Below are positions 1 through 9,777 of a DNA stretch of 64,000 nucleotides, one piece after another. The notes below the pieces were generated by a model, which saw only the letters and a list, made by a program, of their open reading frames with translations, was not told the DNA's origin and did not search any database. This stretch comes from Terriglobales bacterium (GTDB lineage Bacteria; Acidobacteriota; Terriglobia; Bryobacterales; Bryobacteraceae): assembly GCA_027485675.1 (NCBI GenBank), contig JAIXQP010000005.1, positions 1 to 64,000 on the forward strand. Reading direction: 5' to 3'. A program made the translations under genes and the position numbers. Within the stretch, counting starts at the first letter, position 1, and every line of letters starts with the position of its first letter.

Positions 1-4
1 CCCG

Positions 5-240
5 CGTATCCCAGCATCATCGCCCCAGTCGACCCATCCCTCTGCGCAGTGCGCTCCCCGCTCCCCACAGTTTCCAGCGTCCCGCTGGCCGTCTCAATCC
101 GCGCCGACCCACGTATCCCAGCATCATCGCCCCAGTCGACCCATCCCCCTGCGCCGCGCGCCCTACCCAGCGCCTCACTGACCGTCTCAGTCCGCGCCGC
201 CCCGCCTACCCCAGCCTCATCGCCCCAGCCAACCCACCCC
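5..240. repeat. Degenerate tandem repeat, about 2.3 copies; rest of 1-309 non-coding
   Basis: Copies begin at about 5, 112 and 205, giving spacings of 107 and 93 bases. Shared blocks are the 'ccagcatcatcgccccag' type segment at each copy start and a 'gtctca-tccgcgccg' segment at 91-106 and again at 184-199. The repeat lies downstream of the lipase-like gene that ends at 310 on the minus strand. Open frames cross it but show no domain and look like by-products of the high GC. Nothing else is visible up to 309, and the array may extend past the left edge. Confidence 0.6.
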
Positions 241-309
241 ACGACGCTGTCCCGAACCCCACCGGCCCCGCGGCGCCTCCCCCGCGCCACGCGGCCCCCG
301 TCACTCCCT

Positions 310-2031
310 TTACTCCACCGCCAACGTCGTCTCGTTACTCACCCGCCCATTGCTAATCAGCCGCAACCGCACCGCCGCCCCCCGCGGCGCCTCCGCCGGC
401 ACCACAAAGTTCACCTGATCCAACCCCGCAAACCCCGGCGCCCGTCCCGCATACACCGGCGTCACCCGCACACCCCCCAACTCCACCACCACCGGGGTCG
501 TCGCCCAAGCCAACCCATCCCGCTGCTCCGTCGCCCCCAACCCCGTCGCGAATACCGCCACCACCGCCCCGCTCCGCGCCGGACTCTGCGCCGTGTTCAA
601 CGTCCCGTTGATCGCATCAATCGCCGCCGCCGCGCCCAACCCCGTGCCGGTCTGCGTAAACACCGCCGGCGAAGCCGCTTCCACCAGCACGTTCATCTGG
701 TGCGAACCCGCCGCGTTCCGCACCTCCAACGTCATTAACCCCTGCGCCGTCTCCGGCAAAATCGCGTTGATCTGCGTCGCGCCCACAAACTGCAAACCCA
801 GCGGCGTCCCGTTCGCCAATACCCGCACCCCCGCCAACTCCGTCGGCAGCGGCAGCGCCACCGCCTGCGCTGAACTGGCCGCCAAATCCGCCCCGTAAAT
901 CGAGATAAACATCCCCGGCGCCCGGCTCAACGTCGGCACCCGGCCCGCCGCCGGGAGCACCGCCGCCAACCGCGGCCCCGTCTTAATCACCGCGACATTG
1001 AACCCAATCGGCGTAATGTTCACCGCCGAGGTCACCTCCGGCGTCGCCGTAATCCGCACCTCCTGCCGCCCCGCCGGGACAAACTCGGTCGACCACGCAA
1101 ACGCCCCCTTCGCTAAATCCAGCGTCCCCACCGCGACCCGCGTCGCCGACTCCACCGCCCGGCCCTCCCGGTCCTGGTAGCTCAGCAGCAGCCCGCCGCT
1201 CGTGTTCCACGAACTCGCCGGATCCGTCCCCAACCCCCGCCACTCCGCCGTCCCGTCCAGGAACGAGCGGATGATCCGCCAGGAGAGATGCTCCTCGGAG
1301 TCCACTTCGGCCAGGTAAGGCGCCCGGGCGCACCCCGGCGCCGCCAGCCGCAACAGCGGCGAGTTCGTATGGCAGTAGGGCACAATCCGCAGCCGGTCCT
1401 CCCCGGCCTGAAATCGTAGCGAGGCGGACGTGAAAGGAACCAATCCGTCCCCCGTCGCACTCGCGGCCCCGGCCACGGCAATCGCGTCGACGCCGCGCAG
1501 GTCATCGGCCCCCTGGTTCCAAGTCGCCAGATCGAAAAGGAACCGGCTGCCCGGCAACTGGGCTCGCACCTGCGGATCCACCGCCGCCACGCTGCCAAAC
1601 AACTGCGCAAAGCTGATGCCGAAGTGCGGCGAACCCAGAAACACCGCCTTCCGCACGCGCGGATTCGCCGGCGGCGTAAACGTTCCCGGCGCATTCTGTT
1701 TCCCCGACAAGTAGCTGCGCAGGATCAACCCGCCCATGCTGTGCGCCACCACATCCACCTGTGCCGCCCCGCTCTCGGCAATCCGGCGGCCCAGCGCCGC
1801 GCCCATCTCTTCAATCGTCGGCCGCGGTTCCCCCGCCGCCGGCACCGAACAGTTATTGAACCAGATCACCTCGCGGCCCGCCGCCCGGAGCCTCTCCTCC
1901 AGCTGGCCAAACGTCTCGCGGCTCACTTTGTTTTCACACGGCAGGTCCTGATATCCATTCACCAGAACCACCGGAGGCGGCGCACTCTGCGCCAGTAACA
2001 GCGAAGGAAGAAGGAGGAGTACCAAACGCAT
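310..2031 (-). CDS. Secreted alpha/beta-hydrolase (lipase-like) with Solibacter-type C-terminal domain
   Basis: This 573-residue protein starts with a signal peptide (hydrophobic residues 3-14, cleavage near AQS). An alpha/beta-hydrolase domain follows with the nucleophile elbow AHSMGG at 96-101, so Ser98 is the likely nucleophile, as in triacylglycerol lipases and PGAP1-like esterases. The region from about residue 370 to the end, with the closing 'GLDQVNFVVP' stretch, matches the form of TIGR03437, a C-terminal domain common in Solibacter secreted proteins. The start ATG has a TGAGGA ribosome site 3 nt upstream. The role is inferred to be extracellular or periplasmic ester hydrolysis; the substrate is unknown. 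Active Asp and His were not assigned. Confidence 0.8.
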   Translation of the reverse strand: MRLVLLLLPSLLLAQSAPPPVVLVNGYQDLPCENKVSRETFGQLEERLRAAGREVIWFNNCSVPAAGEPRPTIEEMGAALGRRIAESGAAQVDVVAHSMGGLILRSYLSGKQNAPGTFTPPANPRVRKAVFLGSPHFGISFAQLFGSVAAVDPQVRAQLPGSRFLFDLATWNQGADDLRGVDAIAVAGAASATGDGLVPFTSASLRFQAGEDRLRIVPYCHTNSPLLRLAAPGCARAPYLAEVDSEEHLSWRIIRSFLDGTAEWRGLGTDPASSWNTSGGLLLSYQDREGRAVESATRVAVGTLDLAKGAFAWSTEFVPAGRQEVRITATPEVTSAVNITPIGFNVAVIKTGPRLAAVLPAAGRVPTLSRAPGMFISIYGADLAASSAQAVALPLPTELAGVRVLANGTPLGLQFVGATQINAILPETAQGLMTLEVRNAAGSHQMNVLVEAASPAVFTQTGTGLGAAAAIDAINGTLNTAQSPARSGAVVAVFATGLGATEQRDGLAWATTPVVVELGGVRVTPVYAGRAPGFAGLDQVNFVVPAEAPRGAAVRLRLISNGRVSNETTLAVE

Positions 2032-2074
2032 ACATCCTCATTGTCGACCAAAAACCAGGCAACCAAAAACACGA

Positions 2075-2100
2075 AAGGCCGTCCCTAGGGGGACGGCCTT
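2075..2100 (-). terminator. Rho-independent terminator of the cold-shock gene
   Basis: A perfect 10-bp inverted repeat (aaggccgtcc / ggacggcctt) with a 6-nt loop lies 31 nt after the stop of the cold-shock gene. Read on the minus strand it is followed by a T-rich run that includes TTTTT. It separates the cold-shock gene from the lipase-like gene downstream. Confidence 0.8.
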
Positions 2101-2131
2101 CTTGAAACAGAGTCGTGCGTGCAGACGTGGC

Positions 2132-2335
2132 TTAACCGCGCGTGACGTTCTCGGCCTGCAGACCCTTCGGGCCCGTCTTGACTTCGAACTCAACCTCCGA
2201 TCCTTCATCAAGGGCTCTGTATCCGTTCATCTGGATCGCGCTGAAATGAACGAAAACATCCTCACCGCTGGACCGCTGGATAAAGCCATAGCCCTTGGCG
2301 GCGTTAAACCATTTCACTACACCTTTTTCTCTCAC
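2132..2335 (-). CDS. Cold-shock protein, CspA family
   Basis: This 67-residue protein is a single cold-shock domain of the usual length. RNP1 (KGYGFI, 14-19) and RNP2 (VFVHF, 27-31) are both intact, with the aromatic residues that stack on single-stranded nucleic acid. It is expected to bind RNA or ssDNA in the cytoplasm as an RNA chaperone. The start is GTG, chosen because a TAGGAG site sits about 8 nt upstream and the product then begins with the typical 'xxxGxVKWF'. The 135 bp upstream (2336-2470) carries no gene and probably holds the promoter and a leader of the kind common in csp genes; I did not identify the promoter. Confidence 0.95.
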   Translation of the reverse strand: MREKGVVKWFNAAKGYGFIQRSSGEDVFVHFSAIQMNGYRALDEGSEVEFEVKTGPKGLQAENVTRG

Positions 2336-2470
2336 TACTAAATCTCCTAATACTGGATACTGCTTTCAAAACGCTGCTGCGGGAAATGGCCGAAACGTCG
2401 AGGAATCAACAGTTTCGCCGCAGCGCTCTGAAAGTTTCTCACATTGGTCCGGCACTTGCAAATGGCCGGT

Positions 2471-3874
2471 CTAGGCCAGCAGCTTCTCAACGACGTGCCC
2501 GTGTACGTCCGTCAACCGGAATTCCCGCCCCATAAAGCGATAGGTCAGCTTCGTGTGGTCGAATCCGAGCAGGTGCAGCATCGTCGCCTGCAGGTCGTTG
2601 ATGTCCACTTTGTCCTCGAGAATGTTCAGGCCGAACTCGTCCGTCTTCCCGATCACCTGGCCGGTCTTGATGCCCCCGCCCGTCATCCACATCGTGTAGC
2701 CGTTCGGGTTATGATCGCGCCCGGCGTTGCTTGCGTCCTCTGGCCGCCGGAACTCCGACATCGGCGTCCGCCCAAACTCCCCACCCCAAACCACCAACGT
2801 ATCTTCCAAGAGTCCCCGCTGCTTCAAGTCCCGAATCAACGCCGCCGCCGGCTGGTCCGTCGTCTTGCACTGCTTCGGCAACCCCGTATTGATAGACGAG
2901 TGATGATCCCACGAACCATGCATCAGCATCACAAACCGCACGCCCCGCTCAATCATCCGCCGGGCCAGCAGGCAGTTCGTGCCATAGGCATTCGTCGCCT
3001 CCTGCCCAATCCCGTACATGTCCTTGGTCGCCTGCGATTCCTGCGAAAAGTCCAGTAACTCCGGCGACGAACTCTGCATACGAAACGCGAGTTCATAGGA
3101 GTGAATGCGCGACGAGATCTCTTCATCGCCCGTCACCGCCTGCCGCATCTCGTTCAAGTCCCGCAAAGCATCCAGCCGCGCCCGCTGCCTCGCCGCATCC
3201 ACGCCTTCCGGGTTCTCCAAATACAGAATCGGATCGCCCGTACTCCGGAACGGCGTCCCCGCATACGTCGTCGGCAGAAAGCCGCTCGAAAAGTTGTCGG
3301 ACCCACCGCTCGTCCCCGACCCCGAACTCAACACCACAAACCCCGGCAGGTTCTGCGACTCCGATCCCAACCCGTACGTCACCCACGAACCCATCGCCGG
3401 ACGCCCCACCTGGTTATGCCCCGTAAACAGCTTCAACTGCCCCGGATGGTGGTTGAACTGGTCCGAGTGCATCGACCGCACAAAGCACAAATCCCCGGCA
3501 ATCGACGCCGTGTGCGGCAGCAAATCCGCAATGTCCATGCCCTGCGGACCGTACTTCTGAAACGTCCGCGGACTCCCCAGAATCGTCGCCGTCGGCTTGA
3601 TAAACGCGAGCTTCAGATCCTTCGTCAGCGACGGCGGCAGGCTCTTGCCGTGCCACTGCTGCAGCGCCGGCTTCGGATCAAACAGGTCCATCTGGCTCGG
3701 TGCGCCTTCCATAAAGAGGAAGATCACCCGCTTGGCCTTGCCGGGGAACTGCGGCTTCTTCGGCGCCATCGGGTTGGCCACGGCGCCATAGCCGTCCCGC
3801 GCCAGCAGGTGTTGCAGCGCCACCATGCCGAAGCCCCCGCCCAGGCTACCCAAAAACTTTCGCCGGTTCGTCAT
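2471..3874 (-). CDS. DUF1501 protein with Tat-type signal
   Basis: This 467-residue protein begins with a twin-arginine motif (TNRRKFLGS) and a hydrophobic stretch, so it is probably exported folded by Tat. The body is DUF1501, a member of the alkaline phosphatase/sulfatase superfamily of unknown activity; the conserved 'GRDHNPNGY' segment near residue 395 is typical. It starts 7 nt after the PSD1 gene, the standard PSD1-DUF1501 pair of Planctomycetes and Acidobacteria. The pair is usually taken to act together in the periplasm, perhaps on sulfated or complex glycans, but no reaction is established. A second pair lies at 35.4-39.0 kb. Confidence 0.88.
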   Translation of the reverse strand: MTNRRKFLGSLGGGFGMVALQHLLARDGYGAVANPMAPKKPQFPGKAKRVIFLFMEGAPSQMDLFDPKPALQQWHGKSLPPSLTKDLKLAFIKPTATILGSPRTFQKYGPQGMDIADLLPHTASIAGDLCFVRSMHSDQFNHHPGQLKLFTGHNQVGRPAMGSWVTYGLGSESQNLPGFVVLSSGSGTSGGSDNFSSGFLPTTYAGTPFRSTGDPILYLENPEGVDAARQRARLDALRDLNEMRQAVTGDEEISSRIHSYELAFRMQSSSPELLDFSQESQATKDMYGIGQEATNAYGTNCLLARRMIERGVRFVMLMHGSWDHHSSINTGLPKQCKTTDQPAAALIRDLKQRGLLEDTLVVWGGEFGRTPMSEFRRPEDASNAGRDHNPNGYTMWMTGGGIKTGQVIGKTDEFGLNILEDKVDINDLQATMLHLLGFDHTKLTYRFMGREFRLTDVHGHVVEKLLA

Positions 3875-3881
3875 CGCTGCG

Positions 3882-6260
3882 CTACTCCCGTGTAATGAAT
3901 TCGTCCAGATTCAGCAACACGCTCGCCATCAGCGTCGTATTGTTCTCGGCTTGAAACCGCTCAAGGCGCGCCCGCTCCGCCGCCGTCGGCTTCCGCAGCA
4001 GCGCCCGCTCAAAGGCTTCGTCAATCGTTTTCACCCGTTTGCCCAGGTACTCGGCCGCCTCCATGAACACCGGATCGTTCAGCAGGTTCAGCGCCTGCAG
4101 CGGCGTATTCGACCGGATCCGCCGGCATGCGGTCACCGTCGACCGCGGCGCGTCAAAGTTCGAAAGCAACGGGTACGGCGTCGTCCGCTGGTAGTGAATA
4201 TAAACGCCCCGCCGGTACCGCTCCGTCCCCGGACTCACCTGCCACTTCGTGCCCGAAGAATAGCCCAGCGCCGTCACGCCCTCCGGCTGCGGCGGCTTCA
4301 CGCTCGGACCGCCAATCTTCGGATCGAGCAGACCCGCCACGTGCAGCGCCGCATCGCGGATCGCCTCCGCCGGCAGCCGCAGCCGCGACTGCCGCGCCAG
4401 CAGCCGGTTCTCCGGGTCCAGCTCATTCAACTCCGGCCGCGCGTGCGAGCTCTGCCGGTAGGTGGCCGACAGCACAATCGTGCGGATAATCGCCTTCCGG
4501 CTCCAGCCCCGCTCCATGAACTCCGCCGCCAGCCAGTTCAGCAGCTCCGGATGCGACGGCCGCGCGCCCATCACGCCAAAGTCCTCAGAGGTCTTCACGA
4601 GACCCGCGCCAAACAGCTCCTGCCAGATCCGGTTCACCGCCACGCGGCTCACCAGCGGATTCTCCGGCGAGGTCAGCCAATCGGCCAACTCCCGGCGCGT
4701 CGCCGGGCCGTTGCCCTTCGCCATCGGCGGCAGGAAGCCCGGAGCGTCCGGCTCCACCGGAATCCCCAGCGTCTTGTAGTCGCCCCGCACGCGCAGGTAG
4801 CTCTGCTTCGGCGCCGGCTCCTCGGCAATCGTGTAGGCCTGGCTCAGCGAAGGATACTCCTCGTCGAGCGCCTTCAACTTCTTATCGAGTTCATCGAACT
4901 TCAGCTTCTTGTACGCCGGCTGCCCAATGGCGAAGTGGTAGTTCCGGATAAAGTGGTTTTCGAGAACCAGCCGGTCCCGTTGGCTTCGTTTCGTAATTGG
5001 CTTGCGGATGATCCGTTCGCCGTCCCCGCCCTCGGTCAACTTCAGCAGGCAGTCCCATGCCAGATCCCAATCGGTCCGCTTGCCCGGCTCGGCCGAAGCC
5101 TGCAGCATGTTCTTTTCCCAGTCCGGCTGCAACTCCCGAACCTTGTACTCGGCAATCAGCGCCTCGCGCTTGGCCGTGTACTCCGCCCCGCGCACATCCT
5201 TCTCCCCCGGCAGCGGCGCCTCAATATCCTCCTCCTCCGCGTTATCGAAGAAGGCGTACATCGAGTAAAAATCTTTCTGTTGAATCGGGTCGTACTTATG
5301 GTCGTGGCACTGCGCGCAGCCCATCGTCAGGCCCAGCCACACCGACCCCACCGTCGACGCCCGGTCAGCGATGTTTTCAAACCGGAACTGCTGGTTGTCG
5401 ATGCCGCCTTCCCGATTGGTCAACGTGTTGCGGTGGAAGCCGGTCGCCACGCGCTGCTCCGTGGTCGCCCCCGGCAGCAAATCCCCCGCGATCTGCTCGC
5501 GCGTGAACTGATCAAACGGCATGTCCCGGTTGATCGCCTGGATCACCCACTCGCGCCAGCGCCACGCCCACGGCCGCGCCCAATCTTTTTCATAGCCATC
5601 GGAATCGGCATAGCGCGCCTGGTCGAGCCAATGCCGCGCCCACTTCTCGCCGAAGTGCGGCGACGCGAGCAGCCGGTCCACCTGCTTGGCGTAAGCCTCC
5701 GGGCTCCGGTCAGCGAGGAAGGCCTGGACCTCCTCCGGCGTCGGCGGCAGGCCGATCAAATCAAACGAGAGCCGCCGCAGCAGCGTCGCCCTGTCCGCCT
5801 CCGGCGACATCTTCAGATTGTCCTTCGCCAGTCGCGCCGCGATGAACCCGTCAATGCTCCCGGCTGGTTTCGAAAACGGCTGGTAGGCCCAGTGCTTCGG
5901 TTGGCTTCGTTTCGTTGCCGCGCGCAAGCTGGCGGGGAACTGCGCCCCCGCATCGATCCAGGCCGCGATCGTCGCAGCCTCCGCGGCGGCTAACCCCTTC
6001 GAGCCCATCGGCATCGCCGAGTGGCTGCTCTTGCCCGAAACGCGCAGCCACAGCTCGCTTTCGGCGCTCTTGCCCGGCACAATGGCCTTGCCGCCGTAGC
6101 CGCCCGCCCGGGCCGCCTCGGCATCATCCAAGCGGAATCCGCTCGTCTGCTTGCCCGGCCCATGGCAGGCGTAACACTTGGCCTTAAAAATCGGCTCCAC
6201 CTGGGAGTAATCAGCTCCCCAAAGCAGGCTGCCGCTAACAAGAACCAGAAAGAGTTTCAC
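3882..6260 (-). CDS. PSD1 protein: PSCyt1 cytochrome domain + DUF1549 + DUF1553
   Basis: This 792-residue exported protein has a signal peptide (residues 1-15), then a planctomycete-type cytochrome c domain with the haem motif CYACH at 29-33. DUF1549 follows (about 125-330), containing a second CxxCH in 'CAQCHDHKYDP', and DUF1553 closes the protein (about 500-770). The start is a GTG 9 nt after the sdhB stop, so the gene is probably read through from the sdh operon, with DUF1501 next. The family is known by domain order only. A periplasmic redox role is inferred from the haem motifs. Confidence 0.88.
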   Translation of the reverse strand: MKLFLVLVSGSLLWGADYSQVEPIFKAKCYACHGPGKQTSGFRLDDAEAARAGGYGGKAIVPGKSAESELWLRVSGKSSHSAMPMGSKGLAAAEAATIAAWIDAGAQFPASLRAATKRSQPKHWAYQPFSKPAGSIDGFIAARLAKDNLKMSPEADRATLLRRLSFDLIGLPPTPEEVQAFLADRSPEAYAKQVDRLLASPHFGEKWARHWLDQARYADSDGYEKDWARPWAWRWREWVIQAINRDMPFDQFTREQIAGDLLPGATTEQRVATGFHRNTLTNREGGIDNQQFRFENIADRASTVGSVWLGLTMGCAQCHDHKYDPIQQKDFYSMYAFFDNAEEEDIEAPLPGEKDVRGAEYTAKREALIAEYKVRELQPDWEKNMLQASAEPGKRTDWDLAWDCLLKLTEGGDGERIIRKPITKRSQRDRLVLENHFIRNYHFAIGQPAYKKLKFDELDKKLKALDEEYPSLSQAYTIAEEPAPKQSYLRVRGDYKTLGIPVEPDAPGFLPPMAKGNGPATRRELADWLTSPENPLVSRVAVNRIWQELFGAGLVKTSEDFGVMGARPSHPELLNWLAAEFMERGWSRKAIIRTIVLSATYRQSSHARPELNELDPENRLLARQSRLRLPAEAIRDAALHVAGLLDPKIGGPSVKPPQPEGVTALGYSSGTKWQVSPGTERYRRGVYIHYQRTTPYPLLSNFDAPRSTVTACRRIRSNTPLQALNLLNDPVFMEAAEYLGKRVKTIDEAFERALLRKPTAAERARLERFQAENNTTLMASVLLNLDEFITRE

Positions 6261-6269
6261 TACGCTATT

Positions 6270-7055
6270 TTACGCTGCGCCGCCCTCGGCGGTTGCCTCG
6301 CGATACGTCCAGGCGCCCACCGTGAAGTCGCGGTTCATCCGTGCGATGTTCTCAAGCGAAATATTCTTCGGGCAAACCGCTTCGCACAAGCCAATGTTCG
6401 TGCAACCGCCGAAGCCCTCTTCCTTCGCCTGATTCACCATCTTCACGGCGCGGTCATACCGCTCGGGCTGCCCCTGCGGCAGCAAGCCCAGGTGCGAAAC
6501 CTTCGCCGAAGTAAACAGCGACGCCGAGGCGTTCGGACAGGCTGCCACGCAAGCGCCGCAACCGATGCAGGTCGCCGCCGACATGGCCCGGTCCGAGTCC
6601 TTCTTCGGCACCGGAATCGCATTGCCGTCCGGCGCGCTGCCGGTCGGAATGCTGACAAAGCCGCCCGACTGAATAATGCGGTCAAAGGCGCTCCGGTTCA
6701 CGACGAGGTCCTTGATCACCGGGAACGCCGCCGCTCGCCACGGTTCGAGGAACAGCTCATCGCCGCTCTTGAACTCGCGCATGTGCAACTGGCAAACGGT
6801 CGTGCCCCGGCGCGGGCCGTGCGGCACGCCGTTGATGACGAAGCCGCAGGATCCGCAAATGCCTTCCCGGCAGTCGTGGTCGAAGGAGACGGGGATCTCC
6901 CCCTTGCCAATTAACTGCTCGTTCAGAACGTCGAGCATTTCGAGGAACGACATATGCTCGCTCACGTTGTCGAGTTCGTACTTCACCATCTTGCCGGCGT
7001 CGGAAGGCGACGTCTGGCGCCAGATGTTGAGGGTAATCTTCATGCTGCTGCTCAT
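6270..7055 (-). CDS. sdhB: Succinate dehydrogenase/fumarate reductase iron-sulfur subunit
   Basis: This 261-residue subunit passes electrons from the flavoprotein to the membrane subunit. The [2Fe-2S] ligands are Cys62, Cys67, Cys70 and Cys88 (CREGICGSC...C). The C-terminal domain has [12 protein letters not shown] (Cys163, 166, 169, 173) and a second group at Cys218, 224 and 228 for the [4Fe-4S] and [3Fe-4S] centres. It is the last sdh gene of sdhCAB, 16 nt after sdhA. A second Met at residue 5 is also a possible start. The wide spacing of the second cysteine group is like the B-type enzymes. Confidence 0.95.
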   Translation of the reverse strand: MSSSMKITLNIWRQTSPSDAGKMVKYELDNVSEHMSFLEMLDVLNEQLIGKGEIPVSFDHDCREGICGSCGFVINGVPHGPRRGTTVCQLHMREFKSGDELFLEPWRAAAFPVIKDLVVNRSAFDRIIQSGGFVSIPTGSAPDGNAIPVPKKDSDRAMSAATCIGCGACVAACPNASASLFTSAKVSHLGLLPQGQPERYDRAVKMVNQAKEEGFGGCTNIGLCEAVCPKNISLENIARMNRDFTVGAWTYREATAEGGAA

Positions 7056-7071
7056 GGCTGTCTCTAATCCC

Positions 7072-8985
7072 TTACTTGTACGACCGCTGCGAGGGGTGCA
7101 CGTACTCGAACGTCAACTGCTCTTTATTCAGGATGGGTTCTTTGCCTTCGCCGGCGTATTCCCACGCGGCGGCATAGGCGTAGTGCTCGTCGTCGCGCTG
7201 CGCTTCGCCTTCCGGAGTCTGGTACTCCTCGCGGAAGTGACCGCCGCAGCTCTCCTTCCGGTCGAGCGCGTCAATGCACATCAACTCGCCGAGCTCAATG
7301 AAGTCCGCCACGCGCCCCGCTTTTTCGAGCGACTGATTCAGTTCGCCGTCCGAGCCCAGCACGTTCACGTTCTCCCAGAACTCTTTCTTGAGCGCCCGCA
7401 CCTTGCCGATCGCCTCTTTCAGACCCTTCTCGTTCCGGGCCATGCCGCAGTAGTCCCAAATGATCTTGCCGAGCTCACGATGGAAGCTGTCCACCGTCCG
7501 CTTGCCCTTGATCGAGAGCAGCTTCTTTACCCGCTCATTCACGTCGGCCTTTGCGGCCTTGGCATCCGGATGATCGGCCGTAACCTTGTCGAGCTTCGTC
7601 GAAGCCAGGTAGTTGCCCAGCGTGTACGGAATCACGAAGTAGCCATCGGCCAGACCCTGCATCAGCGCGCTCGCGCCCAGCCGGTTCGCGCCGTGGTCGG
7701 AGAAGTTCGCTTCACCCAGCACAAACAGACCCGGAATGGTCGATTGCAACTGGTAGTCCACCCACAGGCCGCCCATCGTGTAGTGGATGGCCGGATAGAT
7801 CCGCATCGGCACTTCATACGGGTTCTCGCCCGTAATCCGTTCATACATCTCAAACAGGTTGCCGTAGCGCTCGGCCACCGCGTTCTTGCCCAGGCGCTGA
7901 ATCGACTCGGCAAAATCCAGGTAAACACCCAGACCCGTCGGCCCTACCCCGCGTCCGGCGTCGCACATCCGCTTGGCGGCGCGGCTGGCCACGTCGCGCG
8001 GCACCAGGTTGCCGAAGCTCGGGTACTCCCGCTCCAGGTAATAGTCGCGCTCGTCTTCCGGAATCGACTGCGGAGACCGGTTGTCGCCCGCCTTCTTCGG
8101 CACCCAAATCCGGCCGTCGTTGCGGAGCGATTCCGACATCAGCGTCAGCTTCGACTGGTAGTCGCCGCTCACCGGAATACAAGTCGGGTGAATCTGCGTG
8201 AAGCAGGGGTTGGCAAACAGCGCTCCCCGCTTATAGGCCCGCCAGATGGCCGTCGTGTTCGAGCCCTTGGCGTTCGTCGACAGGTAGAAGACGTTGCCGT
8301 AGCCTCCCGTGCCGAGAATCACCGCATCCGCCATGTGGACGTCCGTCTGGCCGGTGATCAGGTTGCGCGTCACGATGCCGCGCGCCTTGCCGTCGATCAC
8401 GATCAGGTCCAGCATCTCGGTGCGCGGATACATGTCCACTTTGCCGAGCGAAATCTGGCGCTCAAGCGCCTGATAAGCGCCCAGCAGGAGCTGCTGCCCC
8501 GTCTGGCCCCGGGCGTAGAAGGTTCGCGAAACCTGCGCGCCGCCAAAGGAGCGGTTCGCCAGCGTCCCGCCGTATTCGCGCGCAAACGGCACGCCCTGCG
8601 CCACGGCCTGGTCAATAATGTTGACCGAAATCTCCGCCAGCCGGTACACGTTCGATTCGCGAGCGCGGAAGTCGCCGCCCTTCACCGTGTCGTAGAACAG
8701 CCGGAAGATCGAGTCGCCGTCGTTCTGATAGTTTTTCGCGGCGTTAATGCCGCCTTGCGCGGCAATCGAGTGCGCCCGGCGCGGCGAATCCTGGAAGCAG
8801 AAGCATTTCACGTTATAGCCGAGTTCGGCCAGCGTGGCGGCGGCCGCGCCACCCGCCAGGCCCGTTCCCACGACGATCACGTGGTACTTCCGCTTGTTCG
8901 CTGGGTTCACCAGCTTCATCTCAAACTTTGCCTTCTCCCACCGGCCTTCAATTGGGCCGGAGGGTACCCGCGAATTGAGTTCCAT
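7072..8985 (-). CDS. sdhA: Succinate dehydrogenase/fumarate reductase flavoprotein subunit
   Basis: The 637-residue catalytic subunit oxidises succinate to fumarate (TCA cycle, complex II) on the cytoplasmic face. It has an N-terminal dinucleotide fold ([11 protein letters not shown] near residue 41), the segment [12 protein letters not shown] that carries the histidine for covalent FAD, and the '[11 protein letters not shown]' substrate-site region. Length fits the roughly 640-residue form paired with single-subunit cytochrome b558 anchors. It starts 3 nt after the sdhC stop, so the two are surely co-transcribed. Confidence 0.95.
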   Translation of the reverse strand: MELNSRVPSGPIEGRWEKAKFEMKLVNPANKRKYHVIVVGTGLAGGAAAATLAELGYNVKCFCFQDSPRRAHSIAAQGGINAAKNYQNDGDSIFRLFYDTVKGGDFRARESNVYRLAEISVNIIDQAVAQGVPFAREYGGTLANRSFGGAQVSRTFYARGQTGQQLLLGAYQALERQISLGKVDMYPRTEMLDLIVIDGKARGIVTRNLITGQTDVHMADAVILGTGGYGNVFYLSTNAKGSNTTAIWRAYKRGALFANPCFTQIHPTCIPVSGDYQSKLTLMSESLRNDGRIWVPKKAGDNRSPQSIPEDERDYYLEREYPSFGNLVPRDVASRAAKRMCDAGRGVGPTGLGVYLDFAESIQRLGKNAVAERYGNLFEMYERITGENPYEVPMRIYPAIHYTMGGLWVDYQLQSTIPGLFVLGEANFSDHGANRLGASALMQGLADGYFVIPYTLGNYLASTKLDKVTADHPDAKAAKADVNERVKKLLSIKGKRTVDSFHRELGKIIWDYCGMARNEKGLKEAIGKVRALKKEFWENVNVLGSDGELNQSLEKAGRVADFIELGELMCIDALDRKESCGGHFREEYQTPEGEAQRDDEHYAYAAAWEYAGEGKEPILNKEQLTFEYVHPSQRSYK

Positions 8986-8988
8986 AAT

Positions 8989-9681
8989 TTACTTCACCAA
9001 TCCCGTCAGCACCGCCAGAGGAATCGAAATGTTCCCGGCGGCGATCAAAAATGCGAAGGCTTTCGCCCCGAACTGCAGGCGCGGAGTATAACGCGGGTGG
9101 TTAAACCCGAGCGATTGGAACATGCTCCACACGCCGTGATACAGGTGCATGCACAGCAGAATCATCGCCACGATGTAAAACGCCGACGCATACCAGACCG
9201 AGAAGCCTTTAACGACGTTGGCATACACGCTCAGGTATTTGTAGTCGGGATGCACAGTGCCGGTCGTGAAGTGCAAAAGGTGGTAGACGATGAACAGGCC
9301 CACAATCGGTCCGCTCCAATACATCGTCCGCGACGCGTAGCTCGAGTTCAGATTGTTCTGCTTCACGTAGCGCACCGGCCGCGCCGCGTTCGCGGCAGAG
9401 GCCAACTGAATGGCCGACCAGATGTGCAGCACCACGCTGCCCAGCAGAAACAGCCGCGCTCCCCACAGCAGCTCTTCGCTCGCATGGAGCAATGCGCCAT
9501 ATTTGTCGATCGGGTGGACGCCGTCCTCCCCAACCGGCAGATAAATCTGCAGGTTGCCGGCCATGTGCCCCAGCACAAAACCGACCAGAATCAACCCCGT
9601 TACGGCCATTACAACTTTCTTGCCGATGGGGGCTTCATAGAAGCGCGAAACCCGCGCTAGACCACTTGCCGTAGCACTCAT
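8989..9681 (-). CDS. sdhC: Succinate dehydrogenase cytochrome b558 membrane subunit (B type)
   Basis: A 230-residue membrane anchor with about five transmembrane helices and several helix histidines (GHMAGN, VLHIW, VYHLLHF, MHLYHG) suited to binding two b haems. No sdhD is present, which fits B-type succinate:quinone reductases with one fused anchor. I place the start at the ATG beginning MSATASG because GAGAA lies just upstream. In-frame ATGs at 9711 and 9726 lack a ribosome site. First gene of sdhCAB; the closely spaced PSD1 and DUF1501 genes follow. Confidence 0.9.
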   Translation of the reverse strand: MSATASGLARVSRFYEAPIGKKVVMAVTGLILVGFVLGHMAGNLQIYLPVGEDGVHPIDKYGALLHASEELLWGARLFLLGSVVLHIWSAIQLASAANAARPVRYVKQNNLNSSYASRTMYWSGPIVGLFIVYHLLHFTTGTVHPDYKYLSVYANVVKGFSVWYASAFYIVAMILLCMHLYHGVWSMFQSLGFNHPRYTPRLQFGAKAFAFLIAAGNISIPLAVLTGLVK

Positions 9682-9690
9682 TGCGTTCTC

Positions 9691-9696
9691 ATTATA
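9691..9696 (-). promoter_or_regulatory. Possible -10 box (TATAAT) upstream of sdhC
   Basis: A perfect TATAAT on the minus strand ends 9 nt before the chosen sdhC start. At a normal 6-8 nt distance, transcription would begin at the start codon, giving a nearly leaderless message. No good -35 element sits at 17 nt, so this is a weak call; the box may simply be chance in an AT-rich stretch. Confidence 0.3.
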
Positions 9697-9777
9697 TGTG
9701 ATTCGAGCCATAGACACTTGTTGCAAGATTCCTCAGGTTTCCGCGTCTTTTCTCGATATGCCTACTGAGGAGTTTCA

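Noticed and set aside
5-240. Possible CRISPR array
   Set aside because: Units are 93-107 bp, diverged and lack short identical repeats with unique spacers; no cas genes nearby.
49-738. Long plus-strand open frame at the left end
   Set aside because: Arginine/proline-rich with no domain; it runs antisense through the lipase-like gene and reflects its codon bias.
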